From Pseudomonas sp. ABC1 (GTDB lineage: Bacteria; Pseudomonadota; Gammaproteobacteria; Pseudomonadales; Pseudomonadaceae): a stretch of 64,000 nt of DNA. Positions 46,401 through 53,240 of this stretch are shown here, in pieces. The DNA is taken from positions 1,796,001-1,860,000 of the forward strand of contig NZ_CP058349.1 of assembly GCF_013395055.1 (NCBI RefSeq), given 5' to 3'. How positions within the stretch are numbered: position 1 is the first letter of the stretch; the number at the start of each line of letters is the position of its first letter. The position numbers and the translations under genes are program-made. The notes under the pieces were generated by a model that did no database searches, was not told the origin of the DNA, and saw only the letters and a program-made list of their open reading frames with translations.

Positions 46401-47531
46401 GCTCTCCAGAATCCCGGTCAGGCCGCTCAGGGTTCCGCTATTGGGATCGACCAGGGTATTGACCAGGTCGGTTACCGGCGACAGCAGGGTCTGATCCGTC
46501 AGCCCGCCAACGACCCCCTGCACCGTGGTGATCAGGCCAGTCTCGGCGTCGCTGTCCGAGTCTGAATCGCTGTCACTGTCGGAGTCCGAATCACTGTCGC
46601 TGTCGGAGTCGCTGTCCGAGTCCGAATCGCTGTCACTGTCGGAGTCGCTGTCCGAATCCGAATCACTGTCGCTATCGGAGTCACTGTCCGAGTCCGAATC
46701 GCTGTCGCTATCGGAGTCGCTGTCCGAGTCCGAATCACTGTCGCTATCGGAGTCGCTGTCCGAGTCCGAATCACTGTCGCTATCGGAGTCGCTGTCCGAG
46801 TCCGAATCACTGTCGCTATCGGAGTCACTGTCCGAGTCTGAATCGCTGTCACTGTCGGAGTCGCTGTCCGAGTCCGAATCACTGTCGCTATCGGAGTCAC
46901 TGTCCGAGTCTGAATCGCTGTCACTGTCGGAGTCGCTGTCCGAGTCCGAATCACTGTCGCTATCGGAGTCACTGTCCGAGTCTGAATCGCTGTCACTGTC
47001 AGAGTCGCTGTCCGAGTCCGAATCACTGTCGCTATCGGAGTCACTGTCCGAGTCTGAATCGCTGTCTCCGACGCTACCGCCTCGCCGACTGCTGCCGCCG
47101 CCACTGTCACTCAACGCAATGGCGGCGCCCACACCCAGCAGGCCAAGGCCAAAGATCAGCCACTCGGGAATGGCGCTGCCCGCCTGCGCCAGCAACAGTA
47201 GGTCATCGAGGCTGGAGATTTGCGTGAGATTGAAGCCGGAGAAGGCCGGATCGTACTGTCCCCACCAGAGCGCGCCGGTTTCATCCTCGAAGACGACATC
47301 GCTGCGCAACTCTCCATTGACGACGAAGAAATCCCTGACGATGACGGGCTGGCCGGATTTCAACTCAAGTACGAGGTCATTGCCGGAACGGCGCGAAGAA
47401 ACGATATCAGCAGGTGAAACAGGAATCTTGATAATACTGGCCGAACCAAGGCGAATATTACCGAAGGGCAATTCGGTCGTTTTTCCTGTCGCCTTGGCAA
47501 CGACGACTATATTTCCAAGTGCATTTTCCAT
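43419..47531 (-). CDS. Ser-Asp-repeat biofilm adhesin with BapA-type N-terminus (type I secreted)
   Basis: The 1370-residue protein starts at an ATG with CAGGAG upstream. Residues 1-~115 match the BapA prefix-like domain (VVVAKATGKTTELPFG, VIVRDFFVVNGEL). Residues ~122-141 are a hydrophobic helix (WLIFGLGLLGVGAAIAL), probably a retention anchor. Residues 156-328 are an unbroken Ser-Asp tract of 86 SD pairs. Six repeats of about 131 residues follow, rich in Leu, Gly, Asp and Thr, then a Leu/Gly-rich region and an acidic C-terminus (LSLTLDQLFSTESLG) likely to hold the type I signal. There are no RTX nonapeptides and no evident LapG site. It heads the operon with its exporter and a GtfA/SdgB-like transferase. 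Confidence 0.9.
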   Translation of the reverse strand: MENALGNIVVVAKATGKTTELPFGNIRLGSASIIKIPVSPADIVSSRRSGNDLVLELKSGQPVIVRDFFVVNGELRSDVVFEDETGALWWGQYDPAFSGFNLTQISSLDDLLLLAQAGSAIPEWLIFGLGLLGVGAAIALSDSGGGSSRRGGSVGDSDSDSDSDSDSDSDSDSDSDSDSDSDSDSDSDSDSDSDSDSDSDSDSDSDSDSDSDSDSDSDSDSDSDSDSDSDSDSDSDSDSDSDSDSDSDSDSDSDSDSDSDSDSDSDSDSDSDSDSDSDSDSDSDSDSDSDSDSDSDSDSDSDSDSDSDSDSDSDSDSDSDSDSDSDSDAETGLITTVQGVVGGLTDQTLLSPVTDLVNTLVDPNSGTLSGLTGILESLTTQTGGLGALNELVTGLAGADDGALTPLVNALNGILQGLEANTPLTPLVNGLLGENGLITGLKDQLQNLLQGTLPGGSGGSGTGLVSTVQTLVNNLTSDTAAAPLSDLVNALVDPDSGALSGLTSILESLTSPGVGGLGALTELIDGLVIVDDGALTPLVSALNGILQGLEADTPLTPLVTGLLGANGLLANLQGQLQGLLPSLLPGGSGGSGTGLVSTVQSLVNNLSSETAAAPLSDLVNALVDPDSGALSGLTSILESLTSPGVGGLGALTELIDGLVIVDDGALTPLVSALNGILQGLEADTPLTPLVTGLLGDNGLLANLQGQLQGLLPSLLPGGSGGSGTGLVSTVQSLVNNLTSETAAAPLSDLVNALVDPDSGALSGLTSILESLTSPGVGGLGALTELIDGLVIVDDGALTPLVSALNGILQGLEADTPLTPLVTGLLGANGLLANLQGQLQGLLPSLLPGGSGGSGTGLVSTVQSLVNNLSSETAAAPLSDLVNALVDPDSGALSGLTSTLESLTSTDGGGLGALTELIDGLSIADDGALTPLVTALNGILQGLEADTPLTPLVTGLLGDNGLLANLQVQLQGLLPSLLPGGSGGSGTGLVSTVQSLVNNLSSETAAAPLSDLVNALVDPDSGTLSGLTSILESLTSPGVGGLGALTELIDGLVIADDGELTPLVSALNSIAQGLSNSTPIDDLLNNLLGTGGAIANLLGNGGLGDLLGGLLPGGSATGGLPTLGFLTGNLLLSLDEGLELNGLLATPLGGLSNSLVISLNGVLEPLVGASFTVGAEGYVDPEGLLVTGVLEEVGSLLAPVIDNLLSLPVLASGTLATGADGLDDIGDVVSGLSLQLLNAGVLAGAPVVGSLLETLLDTLGGLTDLVDGLIGGLIPDLPIFGGGGLFGTQLFSLDLGLSSEDDASQAQPDELSLTLDQLFSTESLGVVLDTGEVIELASSLIVDTPLVEPLDALLHLGSRPEEDEQGASTALV
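44180..46547 (-). repeat. Six tandem ~393-bp (131-residue) repeats in the adhesin
   Basis: The phrase (S/T)TVQ recurs at minus-strand positions near 46527, 46134, 45741, 45348, 44955 and 44562, a strict 393-base period. The middle copies are nearly identical in DNA, while the first and last are diverged. Each unit ends in a Gly-Ser hinge (LLPGGSGGSGTG). Near-identity points to recent duplication or gene conversion and makes the copy number likely to vary between strains. Confidence 0.9.
46548..47066 (-). repeat. Ser-Asp (SD) repeat tract, 519 bp
   Basis: 173 residues of alternating Asp and Ser without interruption. At DNA level the order is a 36-base unit of six Ser codons (TCN, TCG, AGY, TCC, AGY, AGY) between GAY codons, present about 14 times. 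The mixture of two unrelated serine codon families resembles the 18-base SD units of staphylococcal Sdr proteins. Confidence 0.95.
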
Positions 47532-47938
47532 TTCAGACTCCTGGCATCGAACAGCAGAACGATCGATTGATCAATTAACGCCTGCCAGACGCCAGAACTC
47601 CTACTCGGCGACAGATGGCGAGACGCCAGATGCCGTCAGTACATATATCCATAAATGTGCCTTGCACACCCATGGACAGTGCCATGACCGCACCTGTTTC
47701 CATGCGGCCATATAAGCAAAGGCAAACAAGAGCAACAATATTCCCTTACGACTAATGCTTAACTTCTAACGGGCATTTATTTACCCGCACATCAATAAAC
47801 CAGTCACTTCCAGCTATTCATATATGACTATTTACAACTTTCAAGCCACATCCAAATATAGGCCAAGGCACATTGAATGAACGCGCGTCATAATTTGCAA
47901 AGATTGGTCTGAACACCCAGACCGGCGGAGGGCATGGC
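47532..47938. promoter_or_regulatory. Divergent promoter region between the adhesin and the tadE trio
   Basis: This 407-base non-coding region is AT-rich from 47640 to 47890. It should contain promoters for both the minus-strand adhesin operon and the plus-strand pseudopilin genes. TATATCCA at 47644-47651 and ACTATTTAC at 47824-47832 recur in the rcpC-flp promoter region. No gene is seen. Confidence 0.45.
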
Positions 47939-48406
47939 ATGTCCAGGCGTACAGGCTGGCGACGCTCGCAACGCGGCACGGCGGCCATCGAGTTCGCAGC
48001 ACTCTTCATGGTCTTTTTCATGCTGGTCTACGGCATGGTCGGCTATGTCATCCCACTCGTTCTGCTGTCCAGCTACAACGAGATATCGGCCAATGCCGTC
48101 AGGGCCGCGATGCAGATACCCTCGGGTACGGTCGATTACAACGACCGTATCGAGTATGTGGTCGGCGATGTCATCTCCCACTCCTGGCTCGGCGCGCGCC
48201 CTGCGGCATGGCGAGACAAGTGCCAGGGCGAAAGCCGTTACACCCGAATCACGCACCATGCCAACGAGGGCGTCACCGCCTTGAGCGTGTGCATCTCGCA
48301 CAACACCCCGGAAACCATCATCGCCCCCATGCAGGTCTTCGGCTGGCGCTTTCCGCAACTGCCGGAGACCCTGACTGGTCGCTCCGAGATACGCATCGGC
48401 CACTGA
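47939..48406 (+). CDS. TadE-like minor pseudopilin
   Basis: The 155-residue protein has a short basic leader and the TadE hydrophobic block RGTAAIEFAALFMVFFMLVYG, where cleavage by FppA is expected before the Ala-Ala-Ile-Glu-Phe stretch. GGAGGG precedes the ATG. The C-terminal part contains paired cysteines. It is followed by tadG and a second TadE-like gene in one operon. Confidence 0.9.
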   Translation: MSRRTGWRRSQRGTAAIEFAALFMVFFMLVYGMVGYVIPLVLLSSYNEISANAVRAAMQIPSGTVDYNDRIEYVVGDVISHSWLGARPAAWRDKCQGESRYTRITHHANEGVTALSVCISHNTPETIIAPMQVFGWRFPQLPETLTGRSEIRIGH

Positions 48407-48425
48407 GTGCCCAGGGAGTTCCAGG

Positions 48426-50549
48426 ATGAACGGACATCACACAAGCCCGCGGAAACAACAGGGCGCCTTTTCCATCATGGCGGCGGTGGCACTGCTGATG
48501 GCCCTCATGTGCCTGGCCCTGGTGGTGGACAGCGGCCGCCTGTACATGGAGCAGCGCGCCCTGCAACGCGCGGCGGACATGGCAGCCCTGGAAGCGGTAT
48601 CCCGAGGGGGGCTCTGCACCGACGGTACTGCGGTCTCGTATGCACGGGAAGCCGCCAGCCGCCACGGGCTGGACGCGTCGAACACCACGACCGAATGCAT
48701 CCAGACGCGCGTAGAAGACGGCATCACACGGATCGGCGCCGTCGATGTCGACAGCCGCACGGTTCTCGTCACCCTGCGCAAACCCGTCCCTGCCAGTCTC
48801 GTCTTCAGGGCTGGCTGCATGCTGGGGGCCTGCGAGGGTGGCGACCAGGTACAACTCCAGGCTCGAGCCGTGGCCGGGAAGAACGAGCCGCTGGCGGTAT
48901 TCACGGTCGGCACCCGGCTCGTCACGGTCAACCCGGCCGGATCGTTGCTGGGGCCCACGCTAAACGGCCTGGGCTTGAACCTGGATGACACCAGCCTGGT
49001 CGGCTACAACGGCCTCGCGGATGTTTCCATCACCCCCGGCGGGCTGCTGGAAGAGCTGGGTATTCCGCTGGCCACGGACCTGACCCTGGGAGGTCTGGAT
49101 CAACTGCTCGACACCCGTAAACTAACCCTGGGCGAGATTCTCGACGCCAGCCTCAGGGCGGCGGACCGCAGCGACCTGCTGGGCCTGAATGCCACCCTGC
49201 TGAACAGCCTGCAAGCCAGCCTCGGCCTGGGCAATATCGGTCAACTGGAAGTGCCGCTGCTGCGCCAGGACGATGGCACGCCCGGAATCTTCGCGGCCTT
49301 GCGGGGTGCCGACAACTCACCATCAGCCCCTGCCGCACCCGCGCTGGGTGCGCAGGTCGATGTCCTCTCGCTGCTGACCAGCGCCATCGGCGTGGCCACC
49401 AGCCGACATGCCCTGGAAACCGACCTGAGTCTCAACTTGCTCGGGCTGGCCACCACCCGCCTGAAAGTCGGCCTGATCGAGCCGCCGTCCATTGGTATCG
49501 GCGGCATCGGTACCACCGCCTATACCGCTCAGTTGCGCACCTTCCTGGAAATCAAGAGCCAGGGCGCGGGCCTGCTGGGCAACCTGCTGAGCGCCTTGGG
49601 CGTACGCATCGACATTCCACTGGTCATCGACCTGGTTTCGGCCAAGGGCGAACTGACCGATATGTGTACGCCTGAGCGTTACCATGAAGGCCAGGAGCAT
49701 GCCGAGATCGAAGTCAGTGGCACCCTCGCGCAGATCTGCATGGGCGGCGTACCGGACGAGAACGAATTGTTCAGCAAGAAAAACGCCTGCACGGACTATA
49801 TGACCAGCCATGACTATCTGGATGTAAAGCTACTGGGCTTGAATCTGCTGGGCCTGAGCGGTCCGCCCGTCATTCTCGACGTGCTCGCAATCCCCTCCGC
49901 TCCCAATCAGGAAAATCCGCTGGAGCTGGCCGAGGATGAAATCGGTAGCCTGAGTAATCCGCTGGCGCTGGGTACAACGGTGAAAAACCTGCTACCTACC
50001 TTGGCCTCTTTACTGCTGGAGCAAAGCTCACCGCCTGCTAACACAGCCAATTTAGTTGCTCGAAGTCTTTGGGATAAAACGGCTTCAGAGACGTGTAATG
50101 GACTCACCACAGCCAAATGCCATGAAAAGCGCATGAAAAAAGTAGAAGAGAATCTTACTGGGACGTTCCCGCCGGGGAGCTCTGGGGTGTTGGGGAATTT
50201 ATTAGAGGGAGTATTAGGCCTAGTAGGCGGAGTACTCGGTAATATAGTGGGCGCACTGACGGGTAATGGCTGTACCACAACGGGCCTGGGCTACTGGACA
50301 GTCACCAGCGATCGTTGCGTTGCCTTGATCGAAGCGGAGCTGGTAAAAGAACAAGGTAGCAACAGCGGCCCAATCAGTGGCGCAGTTACCCTGGTGGTAG
50401 AACTGCTGGCCAACCTCCTGACACCCATCCTTGATAAAGTCGGCAACATCCTCACAGAGCTGCTCGTCGATCTGCTCGGCATTCGCCTGGGCGTCATCGA
50501 CGTGCACCTGCAACACCTGGAATGCGGCAACGCGAGGTTGCTGATATGA
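48426..50549 (+). CDS. tadG: TadG-like pseudopilin / von Willebrand-class pilus protein
   Basis: The 707-residue protein opens with the TadG pattern (KQQGAFSIMAAVALLMALMCLALVVDSGRLY) and a long extracytoplasmic part with Leu-rich LLGPTLNGLGLNL segments that recall the adhesin repeats. Cysteines at CTDGTA, CIQTR and GCMLGACEGG lie in the first 140 residues. The part coding residues ~520-615 (about 49980-50270) is clearly AT-richer with different codon use. It is coupled to the next TadE-like gene by ATGA. Confidence 0.85.
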   Translation: MNGHHTSPRKQQGAFSIMAAVALLMALMCLALVVDSGRLYMEQRALQRAADMAALEAVSRGGLCTDGTAVSYAREAASRHGLDASNTTTECIQTRVEDGITRIGAVDVDSRTVLVTLRKPVPASLVFRAGCMLGACEGGDQVQLQARAVAGKNEPLAVFTVGTRLVTVNPAGSLLGPTLNGLGLNLDDTSLVGYNGLADVSITPGGLLEELGIPLATDLTLGGLDQLLDTRKLTLGEILDASLRAADRSDLLGLNATLLNSLQASLGLGNIGQLEVPLLRQDDGTPGIFAALRGADNSPSAPAAPALGAQVDVLSLLTSAIGVATSRHALETDLSLNLLGLATTRLKVGLIEPPSIGIGGIGTTAYTAQLRTFLEIKSQGAGLLGNLLSALGVRIDIPLVIDLVSAKGELTDMCTPERYHEGQEHAEIEVSGTLAQICMGGVPDENELFSKKNACTDYMTSHDYLDVKLLGLNLLGLSGPPVILDVLAIPSAPNQENPLELAEDEIGSLSNPLALGTTVKNLLPTLASLLLEQSSPPANTANLVARSLWDKTASETCNGLTTAKCHEKRMKKVEENLTGTFPPGSSGVLGNLLEGVLGLVGGVLGNIVGALTGNGCTTTGLGYWTVTSDRCVALIEAELVKEQGSNSGPISGAVTLVVELLANLLTPILDKVGNILTELLVDLLGIRLGVIDVHLQHLECGNARLLI

Positions 50550-50977
50550 ACGCCTCGACGCGACGCCAGCGAGGCGCCACCGCTATCGAATTCGTCGTCC
50601 TGTTCGGCGTGTTCTTCGGCGTGCTCTACAGCGTCATCGCCTACAGCGTTCCGTTGCTGCTGATGCTGACCTTCCAGCACATGGCCGCCGAAGCGGCACG
50701 CTCGGCTATCGCGGTCGCGCCAGGGCATGAAGAGAAGATCGAAGCCCACATCTCAAGTACCTTCCAGCGCTCATGGCTCAAGCGCTGGTACGGCCCCTGC
50801 TCACAGGGCACCTATGGCCAGTTCGATGCGGATCGACGCAGGTTGACCGTCTGTGTCGGCTACAGCGTCGAAGACTACCGTACTGCGCCCATCGTCCCGG
50901 TGCTGCAATTGCCATTGGTGGGGTCGATCCCGCGCCTGCCGGCGCGGATAGAAGGGCGAAGCAGCATCCAGCTGTAG
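50546..50977 (+). CDS. TadE-like minor pseudopilin (second copy)
   Basis: The 143-residue protein has the leader RRQRGATAIEFVVLFGVFFGVLYS, the same pattern as the first TadE-like gene, and similar cysteine spacing (GPC...VC). Start and tadG stop overlap (ATGA). Like TadE/TadF it should be processed by FppA and prime or tip the pilus. Confidence 0.9.
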   Translation: MNASTRRQRGATAIEFVVLFGVFFGVLYSVIAYSVPLLLMLTFQHMAAEAARSAIAVAPGHEEKIEAHISSTFQRSWLKRWYGPCSQGTYGQFDADRRRLTVCVGYSVEDYRTAPIVPVLQLPLVGSIPRLPARIEGRSSIQL

Positions 50978-50985
50978 CGGCTGGA

Positions 50986-52065
50986 TCAATCGATACCGAG
51001 GGCGGCCACGCTTTCCAGGGTCAGGGCGCCAACGGCCAGGCCGCTGTTTTCCTGGAACTGCATCAGGGCCGCCAGGGTACGGCGCCCCAGCAGCCCGTCG
51101 ATACGACCAGGCGCAAAGCCGCGCTGGGCCAGTACCGACTGCAGCCGGCGCACCATGCCTTCGTCGATGTCCGCATCGCAGACTGCCTGGCGCGAAACGA
51201 TGCGCGCCTCGCCTTCGAAGCGGGTGACCTCCATGCGCTGGGTCTTCTCCGGCAAGACGACCTGGCTGGCCTGCACGGGTCGCACCAGTTGCTCGACCTT
51301 CAACTGCGCCAGTTCGGGTTCGAGCAACACCTCGACCGCCTGGGCCGGCGTGTCCACCACCCAGCGCGTCACGGTTTCGTACACCGCAGGTTCGATATCT
51401 TCACGCACGCTTTCCGCAGCGACCAGCACCTGCGTCTTGAGCGTGCGTGTCACAGCGGGCACTTCCCTGGCGCAGAAAGCCATCACACCGGACTCGCGGG
51501 CATAACGGGTTCCAGCCGTGCGGCAAGGGTCGAGCACCGTCTTGGCCTCTTCCAGGGTCACGGTCTGCTGGTGCTCCTCATAGACGGCGGGCACCACCGT
51601 ATAGCGCTTGATCTCCGGTCGCACCTCGACACGCTCGGTCACCTGCTTATAGGTCGGCGGCTCGATGCGGTAAGTCCGGGTTCCCTCACGGGTGACCACC
51701 TGGGTCAGACCATTCTGCAACTCGGCAGGCGTGACGGTGATGCGGTTGACCGAATCCTTGACCACCACCTCAAGGGTGCTCTGCACCGGCTTTGGCTTGA
51801 CCTGGGCATAGACCCAGCATTGCCCGGCCTGGATCACTGGCTCTGGCGCTGCAAGCAACGGCTGCGGGCTGGCCGGCGGCGCGGCAGGGGTAACGGGTTG
51901 GGGGACGGCGCGCTCGGCGGCAGGAGCCGCACCGGAAAGCAGGGCCGACTCGACCGACGGTGTCGCGGATGCAGGAGCGGACGTTCCCTGGACGGGCGCC
52001 TGGTCAATCGAAGAACACCCGGAAATGGCAACCAGAAGGCAGCCCAGCAAGCTTGGAGAACGCAC
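50986..52065 (-). CDS. Lipoprotein with C-terminal peptidoglycan-binding domain
   Basis: I prefer the GTG at 52065 (GGATAGG upstream; 359 residues) because it gives a compact signal peptide with a lipobox (VAISGC). After a Pro/Ala-rich linker there are repeated segments of the form (E/V)(P)PxxYxxVTxxV (IEPPTYKQVTERV, VVPAVYEEHQQTV, IEPAVYETVTRWV). Residues ~300-359 are a PG_binding_1 domain (RLQSVLAQRGFAPGRIDGLLGRRTLAALMQFQ). It would tether the outer membrane to the wall, perhaps helping the pilus or exporter. It converges on the TadE-like gene with eight bases between and may belong to the island. Confidence 0.85.
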   Translation of the reverse strand: MRSPSLLGCLLVAISGCSSIDQAPVQGTSAPASATPSVESALLSGAAPAAERAVPQPVTPAAPPASPQPLLAAPEPVIQAGQCWVYAQVKPKPVQSTLEVVVKDSVNRITVTPAELQNGLTQVVTREGTRTYRIEPPTYKQVTERVEVRPEIKRYTVVPAVYEEHQQTVTLEEAKTVLDPCRTAGTRYARESGVMAFCAREVPAVTRTLKTQVLVAAESVREDIEPAVYETVTRWVVDTPAQAVEVLLEPELAQLKVEQLVRPVQASQVVLPEKTQRMEVTRFEGEARIVSRQAVCDADIDEGMVRRLQSVLAQRGFAPGRIDGLLGRRTLAALMQFQENSGLAVGALTLESVAALGID

Positions 52066-52156
52066 GAAAACACCTATCCCTGTCTGTCTACCCGGCGATT
52101 CTAGTGCTGTGTCGCCACTGCCAACAACCATGGACTGCATCGACCATCGGCCGATG

Positions 52157-52897
52157 TCAGCCCATCAGCTTGCGAACACCCGCCACATGCCTGCGGCTGA
52201 CTGTCAGCGGCTCGCTCTCCAACCCGCCCAGATACAACTGGAAGTGCCCGAGCGGCGTACGCTGCAAGCGCTCGATACGACTGCGCAATACCAGCGCGTT
52301 GCGGTGGATACGCACGAAGCGCTCGCCGAACTCATCCTCCAGCGACTTCAACGGCTCATCCAGCAGGACCTCGCCCCCCTCATGGCGCAAGGTGACGTAC
52401 TTGTGATCCGCGATGAAGTACAGCACCTGCCCCAGGGGGATCAACTCCATGCCCTTGCGGGTGCGGGCGCTGATATGGGTGCGCGGCCCGAAACCGGACA
52501 CGGCGGCAGGTCGGGTCAAGGCCGCCAACTGGCTGCGGGTCAGGCGTTCGGCGCGCCTCACGGCATTGGCCAGGGCCTCGCGCTCTATTGGCCGCTCCAG
52601 ATAGGTGACGCCAGAGGCGCGGAAGGCATCGATGGCGACATCATCGTGCTCGATACAGAACACCACCGCGGGCGGCGCATCGCGCTCGCACAGGCGACCG
52701 GCGACCTGCAAGCCATCCAGGCCGGACAGACGCACATCGAGAAATAAAATATCCGGGCGCAGCTCATCGATCAGGGCAAGGGCCTGCTCGCCATTGCCAG
52801 CTCCCGGCTCCAGCACCCGGTAACCGTCGAGGGTGCCCAACAGGCGGCTCAGGCGCTCACGCGCCAGTGGCTCATCGTCGACAATCAGGACATTCAT
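52157..52897 (-). CDS. algR: AlgR-like LytTR response regulator with a degenerate receiver
   Basis: The 246-residue protein aligns with P. aeruginosa AlgR across both domains: MNVLIVDDEPLARERLSR at the start and the LytTR domain HISARTRKGMELIPL...ISADHKYVTLRHEGG-type sequence, ending LTVSRRHVAGVRKLMG. The phospho-acceptor D54 and the acidic pair D7/D8 remain. However, the conserved Thr/Ser is I82 (FCIEHD), the conserved Lys of the KP pair is R102 (YLERP), and the MPG turn after D54 is LSG. No algZ (fimS) gene lies between it and argH, where P. aeruginosa has it. Phosphorylation-driven switching is therefore doubtful. Confidence 0.93.
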   Translation of the reverse strand: MNVLIVDDEPLARERLSRLLGTLDGYRVLEPGAGNGEQALALIDELRPDILFLDVRLSGLDGLQVAGRLCERDAPPAVVFCIEHDDVAIDAFRASGVTYLERPIEREALANAVRRAERLTRSQLAALTRPAAVSGFGPRTHISARTRKGMELIPLGQVLYFIADHKYVTLRHEGGEVLLDEPLKSLEDEFGERFVRIHRNALVLRSRIERLQRTPLGHFQLYLGGLESEPLTVSRRHVAGVRKLMG

Positions 52898-53086
52898 ATG
52901 GATCAGGCTTCCTGCATTTGTCACGCATAACGATAGCGTAGACAGGTAAATGACGCCTTCAGCGGCGTTCCAGAGTGAGACTCGCATTCCGCCCCAAAAG
53001 TGCCCGCGCCCATGCATCGAGTGCGCACGCCTGGATTTGCGCCACGCCAATGGCCCATCCAAGGTCATTGCATGACGATCTTCGAT

Positions 53087-53128
53087 TTGCCCCCTCTCCC
53101 GCTTGCGGGAGAGGGCTGGGGAGATGGG
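53087..53128 (+). repeat. Dispersed hairpin repeat, copy 2 (argH side)
   Basis: An 11-bp perfect stem (53092-53102 with 53105-53115) and flanks match copy 1 at 22620-22668 read on the other strand. It occupies the 343-base gap between algR and argH, the site where algZ would be expected. Nothing else is seen in that gap and no algZ remnant is recognisable. Confidence 0.75.
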
Positions 53129-53240
53129 AAAAAGCTTTATGCACTGCCTGATGCCCCATCGCGACGGGCACCGACGCCATGCCAACCCTGCTATCATCGC
53201 CGCCCTGTTTTCCCGTATCCCGATTGCAGCGAGCGCATTC

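Noticed and set aside
46548..47066. Regular short repeats that might suggest a CRISPR array
   Set aside because: The period is 36 bases with no unique spacers, and the tract is in frame inside a coding sequence.
43419..47531. Adhesin considered as an RTX or LapA protein with a LapG cleavage site
   Set aside because: No GGxGxDxLx nonapeptides and no (T/A/P)AAG site in the N-terminal region are visible. A hydrophobic helix may serve retention instead.
46525..47715. Long plus-strand open frame rich in Ser-Glu-Leu opposite the SD tract
   Set aside because: It is the antisense reading of the GAY/TCN/AGY repeat and has no ribosome site. The minus-strand gene has a clear start, BapA-type domain and operon context.
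22681..52065. Island considered as an integrative element or prophage
   Set aside because: No integrase, transposase, att-like direct repeats beside a tRNA, or phage genes are visible. Only intergenic repeats flank it.
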